Shown here piece by piece: positions 1 through 9,408 of a DNA stretch of 64,000 nucleotides (within the stretch, counting starts at the first letter, position 1; each line of letters starts with the position of its first letter). This stretch comes from an uncultured Formosa sp. Its GTDB lineage: Bacteria > Bacteroidota > Bacteroidia > Flavobacteriales > Flavobacteriaceae. A model generated the notes under the pieces. It was not told where the DNA came from and searched no databases. It saw nothing but the letters and a program-made list of their open reading frames with translations. The DNA lies in NCBI RefSeq assembly GCF_947500765.1, contig NZ_CANMTH010000002.1:248001-312000 (forward strand), given 5' to 3'. The position numbers and the translations under genes were made by a program.

Positions 1-506
1 ATTTTTATACAGATGAAAAAATTGAAGGCGGACAAACTAAATCCGTTTCAGTAGCAAAAAACAAGATTCCAACCTATGTAAAAGCTGGAGCATTTATTCC
101 TATAGCGAAACGCATGCAAAATACAAAAGCGTATACTGGGAATAATTTAGAGTTGCATTATTATAACGATGCTTCAATTCTTAATAGTGAATATGAGTTG
201 TATGATGATGACGGAAAGACAGTTGATGCCTTTGAAAAAGGTAAATACGAAAAGCTTAATTTTTCATATATAAATGATAAGAAGGGAATACGATTTGTCT
301 TTAAAGATCAAATTGGTTCAAATTATTCTATGCAAACAAAACTTATTCAATTTACCATTCATAATTTAGAAACCGAACCAAAGCATATTAAAAATGGAAG
401 AAAAGACATGTCGTTTACTTACGATAAACATAAACATGTTTTAGAAATACCCGTTATATGGGATACAGATTCTGAATTTGAAATTAAAATAATTTATAAT
501 GATTAA
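1..506 (+). CDS. GH31 alpha-glucosidase, C-terminal part (5' end outside window)
   Basis: The frame is open from base 3 through the stop at 504-506, so the first methionine at 114 is internal and the gene begins upstream of the window. The visible 167 residues include an FYTDEKIEGGQ segment and an IPTYVKAGAFIP segment, which are typical of the post-barrel beta domain (DUF5110 region) of family 31 glycoside hydrolases. The catalytic barrel is not in the window. The stop overlaps the start of the following GH13 lipoprotein by 8 bases, consistent with one transcript. GH31 enzymes remove terminal alpha-glucosyl residues, and with two GH13 enzymes behind it this protein probably finishes degradation of starch-type alpha-glucans in the periplasm. 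The family call is good; the exact linkage specificity cannot be read. Confidence 0.8.
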   Translation, partial: FYTDEKIEGGQTKSVSVAKNKIPTYVKAGAFIPIAKRMQNTKAYTGNNLELHYYNDASILNSEYELYDDDGKTVDAFEKGKYEKLNFSYINDKKGIRFVFKDQIGSNYSMQTKLIQFTIHNLETEPKHIKNGRKDMSFTYDKHKHVLEIPVIWDTDSEFEIKIIYND

Positions 507-2385
507 ACATCAAATAGTGTCAATTGCAATGATTTTATTAGTTTTAATCAGTTGTGATTCTAAAAAGAAAGATATTTTGAAAGAAAATGATAAGGTAGAA
601 ATTGCCGTCTCACCAAAAAAAGAAGTCGTTTATCAAGTATTTACAAGGTTGTTTGGGAATACAAACCCGACGAATAAACCTTGGGGAACTATTGAAGAAA
701 ACGGCGTTGGAAAATTTAACGATTTTACAGATAAAGCTTTAAAAGAAATTAAAGATTTGGGCGTTACCCACATTTGGTACACAGGTGTGCCACATCACGA
801 TGTTATTACAGATTATACTGCATATGGTATCTCTAACGACGATCCCGATGTTGTAAAAGGGCGTGCAGGTTCTCCGTACGCTGTCAAAGATTATTATAAT
901 GTAAATCCTGATTTAGCAGAAAATCCAGCAGCGCGTTTACAAGAATTTGAAGCTTTAATTGAGCGCTCTCATAAAGCAGGATTAAAAGTGATTATAGATA
1001 TTGTTCCTAATCACGTAGCGCGAAATTACAAGAGTATTTCAAAACCCGAGGGGGTTACCGATTTTGGAGAAACCGATGATAAAACAGTGGTGTATAATGT
1101 TAATAATAATTTTTATTATAACCCAGGAGAACCGTTTATTGTACCCGAACGTCGCGACAGTTATGTGCCTTTAGGAGGTTCTGAAAATGCATTGTTAGAT
1201 GGTAAGTTTGACGAAAATCCATCGAAATGGACAGGAAATGGATCGCGTTTATCACAACCAGATCCTAATGATTGGTACGAAACAGTTAAAATAAATTATG
1301 GTGTAAATCCGGAAGGACATCATGACTTTGATAGTTTGCCAGAAGGATTTGATGCAAAAGATTATAAAGCACATTTCGAATTTTGGAAAGATAAAACAGT
1401 GCCAGATTCTTGGGTAAAGTTTAAAGATATTGCATTGTATTGGATTGCAAAAGGTGTAGATGGATTCCGTTACGATATGGCCGAAATGGTTCCAGTAGAG
1501 TTCTGGAGTTACATGAATTCGGCTATAAAAATGAAAAATCCAGAGGCGTTTTTGTTAGCAGAAGTATACAATCCAAGTTTATATAGAGATTATATCCGTA
1601 AAGGAAAAATGGACTATTTATACGATAAAGTTCAGCTGTATGATACTTTAAAACACGTTATGCAAGGTTGGGGTAAAACCGATGATATTGTACCAATTCA
1701 ACAAGATTTAAAAGATATTGAACACCATATGTTACACTTCTTAGAAAACCACGACGAGCAACGTATTGCAAGTCCGGAGTTCGCAGGAGATGCACAAAAG
1801 GCAAAACCAGCAATGGTTGTATCTGCAACCATAAGCACGTCTCCTACGTTAATTTATTTCGGACAAGAATTTGGAGAGCCAGGAGCAGAAGATTTAGGTT
1901 TTGGAGATCCGTCTAGAACATCTATTTTCGATTATGGTAGTGTGCCAACTTTAAGACGTTGGGTGAATGATAAGAAATTTGATGGTGGCCAGTCTTCTCC
2001 AGAAGAGTTGGAATTATACGATTTTTATAAACGGTTATTAAACTTCACAATTTCTAACGAAGCCTTAATGGGAGACTATCAAGATCTTCATGATTATAAT
2101 ACTCATAATACCGAGCATTACGGTTTAAAACAATTCTCTTTTGCCCGTTGGAGCACGAATGAAAAACTAATTATAGTCAATAATTTTGATGCTAATTATG
2201 GTACAGAATTTTATTTAAAATTACCAAAAGAACTTGTAGATGCTTGGCAATTAAAACCAGGTGAGTATCTGTTAGAAGATCAATTGTATAAGTCTTATCA
2301 AACACTTTTACAAGTTTCAGAACATGGAGCAGAAGCAAAAATAACCGTTCAACCTTTACAGTCTTTCATCTTTAAATTGCAATAG
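499..2385 (+). CDS. GH13 alpha-amylase family lipoprotein (first of two)
   Basis: This is a 628-residue lipoprotein: a hydrophobic N-terminus ends in the lipobox-like LVLISC (Cys19). The GH13 regions are present in order: DIVPNH near residue 170, GFRYDMAE with the nucleophile Asp326, AEVYNPS with the acid/base Glu355, and ENHDEQR with the third carboxylate Asp419. The enzyme should cleave alpha-1,4 (possibly alpha-1,6) glucan bonds on the outside of a membrane. It overlaps the upstream GH31 gene by 8 bases and is followed 3 bases later by a second GH13 gene, so the three form the tail of an alpha-glucan utilisation operon. SusCD-type transporter genes would be expected upstream of the window. 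The exact subfamily is not assigned. Confidence 0.88.
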   Translation: MIKHQIVSIAMILLVLISCDSKKKDILKENDKVEIAVSPKKEVVYQVFTRLFGNTNPTNKPWGTIEENGVGKFNDFTDKALKEIKDLGVTHIWYTGVPHHDVITDYTAYGISNDDPDVVKGRAGSPYAVKDYYNVNPDLAENPAARLQEFEALIERSHKAGLKVIIDIVPNHVARNYKSISKPEGVTDFGETDDKTVVYNVNNNFYYNPGEPFIVPERRDSYVPLGGSENALLDGKFDENPSKWTGNGSRLSQPDPNDWYETVKINYGVNPEGHHDFDSLPEGFDAKDYKAHFEFWKDKTVPDSWVKFKDIALYWIAKGVDGFRYDMAEMVPVEFWSYMNSAIKMKNPEAFLLAEVYNPSLYRDYIRKGKMDYLYDKVQLYDTLKHVMQGWGKTDDIVPIQQDLKDIEHHMLHFLENHDEQRIASPEFAGDAQKAKPAMVVSATISTSPTLIYFGQEFGEPGAEDLGFGDPSRTSIFDYGSVPTLRRWVNDKKFDGGQSSPEELELYDFYKRLLNFTISNEALMGDYQDLHDYNTHNTEHYGLKQFSFARWSTNEKLIIVNNFDANYGTEFYLKLPKELVDAWQLKPGEYLLEDQLYKSYQTLLQVSEHGAEAKITVQPLQSFIFKLQ

Positions 2386-2388
2386 ATT

Positions 2389-4059
2389 ATGCGTAACTTT
2401 ATAGTAGTTTTAATTTTAGGAATTATGATTACAGGATGTCAAAATAAAACTGATAAATCCATTGAAAAAAAAGTAGAGGCACCCTTTGAATGGGATGCGG
2501 CTACAATTTATTTTATGTTAGTCGATCGTTTTAATAACGGAGACACGTCTAACGATCTTAATTATGGAAGAGATCAGGAAACAGGTGTTTTAAGAGGCTT
2601 TGAAGGCGGAGATATTAAAGGTGTAACACAAAAAGTAGAATCTGGTTATTTTACTAATTTAGGTGTAAATGCCATTTGGATGACACCAATTGTAGAACAA
2701 ATTCATGGCGGAACAGATGAAGGTACAGGACTATCTTATGGTTTTCATGGGTATTGGACTAAAGATTGGACGAATTTAGATCCTGATTTTGGTACAAAAG
2801 AAGATTTAAGAAAGCTTATAGAGGTGGCGCACAGTAAAGGCATTCGTATTGTTTTAGATGCCGTTATTAATCATAGAGGCCCGGTAACAGATAAAGATCC
2901 TGTTTGGCCACAAAGTTGGGTAAGAACAGGGCCTGCCTGTAATTATCAAGATTTCGATAGCACCGTAAGTTGTACTTTGGTTGAAAATTTACCAGATATT
3001 AGAACAGAAAGTAACGAAGAGGTAGAATTACCTCCTCAGCTTATCTCAAAATGGAAAGCGGAAGGCCGATATGAGAAGGAAGTAGCAGAATTAGATGCGT
3101 TTTTTAAAAAAACAGGTTATCCTAGAGCACCTCGTTTTTATATCATGAAATGGTTAGCAGATTATATTACCGAATTTGGAATTGATGGTTATCGTGTAGA
3201 TACAGTAAAACATACAGAACCTTACGTGTGGCGAGAATTTAGAAAAGTTGTAGATGCAGCTTTTGCTCAATTTAAGTTAGAACACCCCGATAAAGTTTTA
3301 GATGATAACGGATTTTATCTTGTAGGTGAAGTGTATAATTATGGTATTAGTAATGAAAAAGCATTCGATTTTGGAGATCGTAAAGTGAATTATTTCGACA
3401 AAGCATTTAATCAATTAATCAATTTTGAATTTAAATGGAATGCAGAACAAATGGATTACGAATCTATGTTTAAAAAATATGATAGTATACTGCATAACGA
3501 TTTAAAAGATTATAGTGTTTTAAATTATTTAAGCTCGCATGACGATGGTCAACCCTTCGATCCAATGCGTGAAAAACCATTTGAAACGGCAAATAAATTA
3601 TTGCTAACTCAGGGTGCTGCTCAGATTTATTATGGAGATGAGTCTGCTAGAGTTTTACATGCAGAAGGCGCTGTAGGAGATGCTAATTTGCGTACGTTTA
3701 TGAATTGGGACGATATAAAATCGAATCCAACAACACAAGCGATTTTAGCACATTGGCAAATCTTAGGTCGTTTTAGAGCACGTCATCTCGCTGTTGGAGC
3801 AGGAAGACATCAAATGATATCTCAATCACCTTATGTGTTTTCTAGAACCTATGTTAATGGCAATTATAAAGATGCGGTTGTTATTGGTTTAAATCTTGAA
3901 AAAGGTAAGAAAACAATATCTGTTGGAGGCGTTTTTCCTGAACGCATGAGTGTTCATGATGCATATTCTAATACAGATGTAACTGTTGAAAACGGAAATG
4001 TTATTCTAAATAACGAATTTAATATGGTGTTATTAGAAGTAACTATGGCGTCTAAATAA
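2389..4059 (+). CDS. GH13 alpha-amylase family lipoprotein (second of two)
   Basis: This is a 556-residue lipoprotein; the signal ends in GIMITGC (Cys17). GH13 motifs are DAVINH, GYRVDTVKH with nucleophile Asp271, VGEVYNYG with Glu314, and SSHDDGQP with Asp385. The sequence around residues 60-125 (GFEGGDIKGVTQK, GYWTKDW) resembles neopullulanase/SusG-like enzymes of Bacteroidota, an inference from family resemblance. It differs enough from its upstream neighbour to suggest complementary substrate preference rather than a recent tandem duplication. It is the last gene of the alpha-glucan run; a strong hairpin lies about 80 bases after its stop. Confidence 0.87.
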   Translation: MRNFIVVLILGIMITGCQNKTDKSIEKKVEAPFEWDAATIYFMLVDRFNNGDTSNDLNYGRDQETGVLRGFEGGDIKGVTQKVESGYFTNLGVNAIWMTPIVEQIHGGTDEGTGLSYGFHGYWTKDWTNLDPDFGTKEDLRKLIEVAHSKGIRIVLDAVINHRGPVTDKDPVWPQSWVRTGPACNYQDFDSTVSCTLVENLPDIRTESNEEVELPPQLISKWKAEGRYEKEVAELDAFFKKTGYPRAPRFYIMKWLADYITEFGIDGYRVDTVKHTEPYVWREFRKVVDAAFAQFKLEHPDKVLDDNGFYLVGEVYNYGISNEKAFDFGDRKVNYFDKAFNQLINFEFKWNAEQMDYESMFKKYDSILHNDLKDYSVLNYLSSHDDGQPFDPMREKPFETANKLLLTQGAAQIYYGDESARVLHAEGAVGDANLRTFMNWDDIKSNPTTQAILAHWQILGRFRARHLAVGAGRHQMISQSPYVFSRTYVNGNYKDAVVIGLNLEKGKKTISVGGVFPERMSVHDAYSNTDVTVENGNVILNNEFNMVLLEVTMASK

Positions 4060-4139
4060 TTATTTTTTTATCAGAAACAGAAATTGATTTTTTAAAAGTG
4101 AATACATAATTAAAAGCAATTCACTTGTAATTTAATACT

Positions 4140-4190
4140 AAAACCTATCTTAATCGAGTATATTGATTGAGATAGGTTTTATTCGTTTTT
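4140..4190 (+). terminator. Rho-independent terminator after the GH31/GH13 genes
   Basis: AAAACCTATCT at 4140-4150 is a perfect inverted repeat of AGATAGGTTTT at 4170-4180, and four further pairs extend inside the stem. A T-rich stretch (ATTCGTTTTT) follows to 4190. The rest of the 313-base gap between 4060 and 4372 is AT-rich. It also has a CATATTTG element at 4271-4278, one base off the Bacteroidota -10 consensus, that could serve msrB. Confidence 0.75.
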
Positions 4191-4372
4191 ATAGTGTAGT
4201 TCTAAATCGTATTTTATTTAAAAATTGTATGATTATTAACAAGCGATATTTTTATCGGCAATAGGAATTAGTCATATTTGTATGTAAGATTGAGTTCGTT
4301 AATGAGTCTAATACAGATATCATATAACCATCAGTGTTATTTTTTAATATAAATTTAAAGACAGGAAATAGT

Positions 4373-4831
4373 ATGCTTACATGGAAAAATATAATGGATT
4401 TTGCTGTGAATGGCAATCCAAAACCAGATCGTCGTGTAGAAAAATCTGCCGAAGAATGGAAAGAATTATTAACACCAGAACAATTTAGAATTACAAGACT
4501 AAAAGGAACCGAAGCACCACATTCTGGAGCGCTTTGTACGGCACATGAAGCAGGAAAATATGGTTGTGTATGTTGCGATACATTATTGTTCGATTCTACA
4601 ATAAAATTCGATTCTAGTTCGGGATGGCCAAGCTTTACTCAACCTATTCAAGAGAACGCTATTAAGTATGAAAAAGATACTGCTTTCGGGATGGTTCGCG
4701 TAGAGGTTATGTGTAACGCTTGCGATGCGCATTTGGGGCATGTTTTTCCCGATGGGCCAGAACCAAGCGGTTTACGTTATTGTGTAAATTCGGAATCAAT
4801 TACTTTACAGAAAGGAGAGCGTCATGAATAA
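4373..4831 (+). CDS. msrB: Peptide-methionine (R)-S-oxide reductase MsrB
   Basis: MsrB reduces the R epimer of methionine sulfoxide in proteins. Both zinc-binding CxxC pairs are visible (the CVCC motif after KYG, and CNAC), together with the SSSGWPSF segment, the HLGHVFPDGP segment and the catalytic cysteine in LRYCVNS. I start at ATG 4373, giving 152 residues: the frame is open further up to a GTG at 4334, but those 13 residues do not look like protein, while MLTWKNIMDFAVNG resembles flavobacterial MsrB N-termini. No secretion signal is seen, so it is probably cytosolic. Its end overlaps msrA by 8 bases, so the R and S reductases are translationally coupled rather than fused. Confidence 0.93.
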   Translation: MLTWKNIMDFAVNGNPKPDRRVEKSAEEWKELLTPEQFRITRLKGTEAPHSGALCTAHEAGKYGCVCCDTLLFDSTIKFDSSSGWPSFTQPIQENAIKYEKDTAFGMVRVEVMCNACDAHLGHVFPDGPEPSGLRYCVNSESITLQKGERHE

Positions 4832-5360
4832 TACAAAGGAAATTATCACACTTGGAGGAGGGTGTTTTTGGTGTGTAGAAGCTGTTTTTCAGCAAATAAA
4901 AGGTGTAGAAAAAATAATTTCAGGATATACCGGAGGAACCGTTCCTGGCGTACCTACATATCGTGAAATATGTTCCGGATTAACAGGGCATGCTGAAGTG
5001 ATTCAAATGACATTCGATACAGATGTGATTTCTTTAGAAGATATTTTAATTATCTTTTTTACAAGTCACGATCCTACAACATTAAATCGTCAAGGTGCCG
5101 ATCGCGGTACGCAATATCGCTCTGTGATTTATTATGAGAATGAAAAACAAAAAAAGATAGCCGAAACGGTTATAGAAAAGATTAAACCTTATTTTGATGA
5201 TGAAATTGTAACCGAAGTGAGTGCTTTAGAAACTTTTTTTGAAGCAGAAGATTATCATCAAGATTATTACGAAAACAATAAAACACAAGGCTATTGCACT
5301 GCAGTTATTAGTCCAAAACTTGCCAAGTTAAGACAGATGCATGCCGATAAACTAAAATAG
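4824..5360 (+). CDS. msrA: Peptide-methionine (S)-S-oxide reductase MsrA
   Basis: MsrA reduces methionine-S-sulfoxide. The hallmark GGGCFWCVEAV places the catalytic cysteine at residue 14; SGYTGG, HAEVIQ, and the HDPTTLNRQGADRGTQYRS segment follow in the usual order, with the length (178 residues) normal for a single-domain MsrA. Cys171 in TQGYC near the C-terminus is a candidate resolving residue. It overlaps msrB by 8 bases and precedes selO by 9 bases, so msrB-msrA-selO are very likely cotranscribed. No signal peptide is present. Confidence 0.95.
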   Translation: MNNTKEIITLGGGCFWCVEAVFQQIKGVEKIISGYTGGTVPGVPTYREICSGLTGHAEVIQMTFDTDVISLEDILIIFFTSHDPTTLNRQGADRGTQYRSVIYYENEKQKKIAETVIEKIKPYFDDEIVTEVSALETFFEAEDYHQDYYENNKTQGYCTAVISPKLAKLRQMHADKLK

Positions 5361-5369
5361 ATTTTCCGT

Positions 5370-6941
5370 TTGAAGACATTTAAATTACATATAAAAGACA
5401 CGTTTACAAGCCAACTTCCTGCAGATCCTATTGAAGGAAGTAAAAGAAGACAAGTAGAAAAGGCTTGTTTCTCCTACGTAAACCCGAAGCAGATTAAAAA
5501 ACCTGAATTGTTACATGTTTCAAAAAACATGCTAGAGAATTTAGGGATTTCTGAAACAGAAAGTCAGTCTGAAGAATTTTTAAATGTGTTCTCAGGCAAT
5601 CAAGTGTTACCAAATACTAAGCCGTTTGCTATGTGCTATGGCGGACATCAATTTGGTAATTGGGCCGGACAATTAGGCGATGGTAGAGCTATAAATTTAA
5701 CAGAAATCGATTATAACAATCAACATTGGGCATTGCAACTTAAAGGCGCTGGCGAAACACCATATTCTAGAACCGCAGATGGTTTGGCGGTTTTACGTTC
5801 GTCTATTCGTGAATATTTATGTAGCGAAGCAATGTTTCATTTAGGTGTTCCAACAACACGAGCGTTATCGCTATCTTTAACTGGAGACCAAGTGATGAGG
5901 GATGTTATGTATAACGGAAATCCAGAATACGAACCAGGAGCAGTAGTAAGTCGAGTAGCTCCAAGTTTTTTGCGTTTTGGAAGTTTTGAAATTTTCGCGG
6001 CTAGAGAAGATTCTAAAACATTAAAACAGCTTACAGATTATACTATAACACAGTTTTATCCAGAATTAGGAGCGCCTTCTAAAGAGACGTATTTAGCCTT
6101 TTTTAGAGAAATTTCAGAACGTACTTTAAAAATGATTATCGATTGGCAACGTGTAGGGTTTGTACATGGTGTTATGAATACCGATAATATGTCAATTCTA
6201 GGATTAACCATAGATTACGGGCCTTACGGTTGGCTAGAAGGATTTGATTTTGGATGGACACCAAATACTACAGATAGAGAACATAAAAGATACCGTTACG
6301 GAAATCAGCCTAATATTGGACTTTGGAATTTGTATCAATTAGCAAATGCATTATATCCTTTAATTGAAGATGTAGATGCGTTACAAGCTATTTTAGATGA
6401 TTATAAATCGGATTTTGAAAAACAATCTCTGGAGATGATGCGTTCGAAAATAGGACTTTTTCAAGCAGATGAAAATGACTTAAAACTGATTCAAGATTTG
6501 GAAGATGTCTTACAAATGACGGAAACTGATATGACGATCTTTTTCAGAAATCTATCAAAAATTGAAAAAGAAAATGTGTCTAACGGATTGGAAATTATTC
6601 AAGATGCATTTTATAATCCGAAGGCAATGACTAAAGATCTTGAAGACCTATGGAAACATTGGTTTCAGAAGTATGGTGTGCGTTTACAAAACGAATCTAT
6701 TTCTGATGCCGAACGTGCAATGAGAATGAATGGTGTTAATCCAAAATATGTACTCCGAAATTATATGGCACAATTAGCTATTGATGCTGCTGAAAAAGGA
6801 GATTATGCATTGATTGATGAATTATTCAATTTGCTTAAAAATCCATATTCAGAACAAGAAGATTCTCAAAAATGGTTTGCTAAACGTCCAGAATGGGCAC
6901 GGAATAAAGTGGGGTGTTCTATGTTATCTTGTAGTTCTTAA
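5370..6941 (+). CDS. selO: Protein adenylyltransferase SelO (YdiU family), TTG start
   Basis: SelO is a pseudokinase-fold enzyme that transfers AMP to hydroxyl side chains of proteins and is linked to redox homeostasis (family knowledge). Visible signatures are [15 protein letters not shown] with the following [15 protein letters not shown], the NTDN motif (Asp272) and DYGPYGW (Asp282) of the active site. The C-terminus is GCSMLSCSS: the cysteine three residues from the end occupies the position that is selenocysteine in animal homologues. The start is TTG at 5370, directly after an in-frame stop at 5358; the next in-frame ATG would remove about 50 conserved-looking residues. The gene sits between msrA (9-base gap) and a hydrolase-OsmC fusion, a context that fits oxidative-stress duty. 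Confidence 0.9.
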   Translation: MKTFKLHIKDTFTSQLPADPIEGSKRRQVEKACFSYVNPKQIKKPELLHVSKNMLENLGISETESQSEEFLNVFSGNQVLPNTKPFAMCYGGHQFGNWAGQLGDGRAINLTEIDYNNQHWALQLKGAGETPYSRTADGLAVLRSSIREYLCSEAMFHLGVPTTRALSLSLTGDQVMRDVMYNGNPEYEPGAVVSRVAPSFLRFGSFEIFAAREDSKTLKQLTDYTITQFYPELGAPSKETYLAFFREISERTLKMIIDWQRVGFVHGVMNTDNMSILGLTIDYGPYGWLEGFDFGWTPNTTDREHKRYRYGNQPNIGLWNLYQLANALYPLIEDVDALQAILDDYKSDFEKQSLEMMRSKIGLFQADENDLKLIQDLEDVLQMTETDMTIFFRNLSKIEKENVSNGLEIIQDAFYNPKAMTKDLEDLWKHWFQKYGVRLQNESISDAERAMRMNGVNPKYVLRNYMAQLAIDAAEKGDYALIDELFNLLKNPYSEQEDSQKWFAKRPEWARNKVGCSMLSCSS

Positions 6942-6972
6942 ATTAATTTTTTTAATCAACAAAAATCAAAGT

Positions 6973-8190
6973 ATGAAAAGTCAGAAACTAGAAATAGAGA
7001 ACAGTAAAGGCGTAAAATTACAGGCATATTTAGAATTACCTGCAAATCAGAATCCGAATTATTTTGCTGTTTTTGCACATTGTTTTACTTGTACGAGTAC
7101 GTTGTCTGCGGTTAAAAATATTAGTCGTTCGTTAACTAATCATGATTTTGGTGTGTTGCGTTTCGATTTTACAGGTTTAGGCAGGAGTGAAGGAGAATTT
7201 TCTGATAGTCATTTTTCATCTAACGTTTCAGATTTAATGGCGGTAAGTAAATATTTAGAAGAACATTATCAAGCACCGTCCTTATTGGTTGGGCATTCGC
7301 TTGGAGGTGCTGCGGTTATTGTAGCAGCATCTCAATTAGAATCGGTAAAAGCAGTGGCTACTGTTGGTGCTCCGGCAACTGCCAATCATGTAACGCATTT
7401 GTTTTCGCATGGATTTGATGATGTTAAAGAAAAAGGAGATGTTCAGGTTAATATTGGAGGAAGGCCATTTAATATTAATAAGGAATTTGTAGATGATTTT
7501 AGTAAAACAGATTTGCCTGAGATTACTAAAAATTTAAGAAAGCCATTACTTATTATGCATGCGCCTTTTGACACTGTCGTACCTATCGAAAATGCAGAAC
7601 GGTTGTATAAAATAGCACATCATCCTAAAAGTTTCGTTAGTTTAGATCAAGCCAATCATTTATTGACAGATTCTAGAGATAGTGAATATGTTGGTAATGT
7701 AATTGGGACTTGGGTACAGCGTTATTTTGAAGCAAAAGACAGTGATATTCTAGATACTGAAGGAGAACAATTGGTGGCGCATTTAAATCTTTTAGAAGAT
7801 AATTTTACGACTAATATTCAGACTAAAAAACATACGTTAATTTCCGATGAGCCCGCAAGTATTGGAGGCGATGATTTTGGACCATCACCTTACGATTATT
7901 TAAGTGCGAGTTTGGCATCGTGTACAGCAATGACTCTTAAGTTATATGCCCAACGTAAAAAATGGGATTTGCAAGAGGTTTTTGTTTACATTACTTATTC
8001 TAAAAAACACAGTCAGGATTTAAACTTAAATACTAAATCGGCTGGGAAAATTGATTATTTGGAAAAGACCTTGAAATTTATTGGAAATTTAGACGACAAA
8101 CAAAAAGAACGATTAAAAGAAATAGCTTCTAAATGTCCTGTGCATAGAACCTTGCAAAGTGATACAGTTATCGAAACACATATCGAATAA
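6973..8190 (+). CDS. Alpha/beta hydrolase fused to an OsmC-family domain
   Basis: The protein has 405 residues in two parts. Residues 1-255 form an alpha/beta hydrolase with the nucleophile elbow GHSLGG (Ser109), and residues from about 265 on form an OsmC/Ohr-type domain with its two cysteines, Cys317 in ASCTAMTLK and Cys388 in KCPVHR. OsmC domains reduce organic hydroperoxides through such a pair. This fusion architecture is known in other bacteria; the hydrolase substrate is not known. I start at ATG 6973 because the longer open frame from 6814 lies inside selO in another frame. The gap to selO is 31 bases. The protein continues the redox-repair theme of msrB-msrA-selO. Confidence 0.9.
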   Translation: MKSQKLEIENSKGVKLQAYLELPANQNPNYFAVFAHCFTCTSTLSAVKNISRSLTNHDFGVLRFDFTGLGRSEGEFSDSHFSSNVSDLMAVSKYLEEHYQAPSLLVGHSLGGAAVIVAASQLESVKAVATVGAPATANHVTHLFSHGFDDVKEKGDVQVNIGGRPFNINKEFVDDFSKTDLPEITKNLRKPLLIMHAPFDTVVPIENAERLYKIAHHPKSFVSLDQANHLLTDSRDSEYVGNVIGTWVQRYFEAKDSDILDTEGEQLVAHLNLLEDNFTTNIQTKKHTLISDEPASIGGDDFGPSPYDYLSASLASCTAMTLKLYAQRKKWDLQEVFVYITYSKKHSQDLNLNTKSAGKIDYLEKTLKFIGNLDDKQKERLKEIASKCPVHRTLQSDTVIETHIE

Positions 8191-8223
8191 GCACTTTTTT
8201 TATGTGATACAGTTAATGAAGTT

Positions 8224-8259
8224 GGTGGCTATTTTTCATTTTTGTAACCAATAACCACC
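8224..8259 (+). promoter_or_regulatory. Dyad around a -10-like element just before egtB
   Basis: GGTGGCTATT at 8224-8233 is repeated in inverted orientation at 8250-8259 (AATAACCACC) with a single mismatch. Between the arms lies CATTTTTG (8237-8244), one base off TAnnTTTG. The ATG of egtB is at 8262. The dyad could be an operator over the promoter or an mRNA hairpin covering the start. Confidence 0.4.
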
Positions 8260-8261
8260 TC

Positions 8262-9407
8262 ATGACATTAAAAGACCAATTTGCACAAACACGGAAACGT
8301 TTTAAAACGATTTGCGCTCCCTTAATTACAGAAGATTATTCTGTGCAACCCGCTATTTTTGTATCGCCTCCCAAATGGCATTTGGCACATTCTACATGGT
8401 TTTTTGAACAGTTTGTTTTGCAAAGATTCGATAGCGATTACAAGGTTTTTAGTGAAGATTTTGCCTATTTATTTAATAGTTATTATAACAATGCTGGCGA
8501 ACGGGTATTGCGCCCCAATCGAGGCTTAATGACGCGACCAAGTGTTGAGTCTGTATATGCTTATCGCGATTATGTAACCAAACATTTACTATCCTTTTTA
8601 GAAACAGAAGTTTCTGAAGAAGCCCAAAATATTATAGAGCTAGGAATAAATCATGAGCAGCAACATCAGGAATTGTTTTATTACGATATTAAATATATTT
8701 TAGGAAATCAGCCTACTTTTCCATCCATTCAAAACGAATTAGTGTTAGATAAGGTTTCAAATTCAACAGAATATATTAGTATTTCTGAAGGTTTATATAC
8801 TATTGGATATCAGGGAGAATCGTTTTGTTATGATAACGAATTAGGTGTGCATCAGGTGTATATTCAAGGTTTTCAAATCAGAAAAAATTTAGTTAGTAAT
8901 TCTGAATACATGGCATTTATAGAGGCGGGAGGTTACCAAGATTTCAATTTATGGCATGCCGAAGGTTGGGATTTTATTCAGCAAGAAGACATCAAAGCAC
9001 CTTTGTATTGGCATAAAGTGAATGGAGTTTGGCATCATTATTCTTTAAACGGATTTCAAGAAGTTCCAAAAGACGAGCCCGTTATGCATTTAAGTTTTTA
9101 CGAAGCTTTTGCCTTTGCCGAATGGAAAGGGATGCGTTTACCTACAGAGTTTGAATGGGAAGTGGCTTCAAATGAGTTACAATGGGGGCAACTTTGGGAA
9201 TGGACCTACAGTGCTTATACACCATATCCTAATTTTACCAAGGCAGAAGGTGCTTTGGGAGAATATAATGGCAAATTTATGGTAAATCAAATGGTGCTTC
9301 GTGGTGCATCGATTGCTACGGTTAAAAATCATAGTAGAGCAACATATCGCAATTTTTTTCATGCCAGTATGCGTTGGCAATTTTCAGGACTTAGATTAGT
9401 AAAATAA
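8262..9407 (+). CDS. egtB: EgtB-type sulfoxide synthase (ergothioneine biosynthesis)
   Basis: EgtB is a non-haem iron enzyme joining a thiol donor to trimethylhistidine with oxygen to give a sulfoxide precursor of ergothioneine. The N-terminal DinB-like part shows WHLAHSTWFFE (His40/His43) and NHEQQHQE (His131, His135), which supply the expected three-histidine iron site. The C-terminal half has the formylglycine-generating-enzyme-like fold signatures MRLPTEFEWEVA and GASIATVKNHSRATYRNF. At 381 residues it is somewhat short for the family. The egtD methyltransferase starts two bases after its stop, so the pair is coupled. No egtA, egtC or egtE homologue is next to it, so the thiol donor (cysteine or gamma-glutamylcysteine) cannot be deduced. 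OvoA-like function is the main alternative, made less likely by the egtD partner. Confidence 0.87.
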   Translation: MTLKDQFAQTRKRFKTICAPLITEDYSVQPAIFVSPPKWHLAHSTWFFEQFVLQRFDSDYKVFSEDFAYLFNSYYNNAGERVLRPNRGLMTRPSVESVYAYRDYVTKHLLSFLETEVSEEAQNIIELGINHEQQHQELFYYDIKYILGNQPTFPSIQNELVLDKVSNSTEYISISEGLYTIGYQGESFCYDNELGVHQVYIQGFQIRKNLVSNSEYMAFIEAGGYQDFNLWHAEGWDFIQQEDIKAPLYWHKVNGVWHHYSLNGFQEVPKDEPVMHLSFYEAFAFAEWKGMRLPTEFEWEVASNELQWGQLWEWTYSAYTPYPNFTKAEGALGEYNGKFMVNQMVLRGASIATVKNHSRATYRNFFHASMRWQFSGLRLVK

Positions 9408-9408
9408 T

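Noticed and set aside
4334..4372. An upstream GTG start for msrB
   Set aside because: The extra 13 residues do not resemble MsrB N-termini; ATG 4373 gives the usual family start.
6814..6972. A longer start for the hydrolase-OsmC gene inside selO
   Set aside because: It would overlap selO by more than 120 bases in another frame; ATG 6973 lies at a normal distance and begins the conserved domain.
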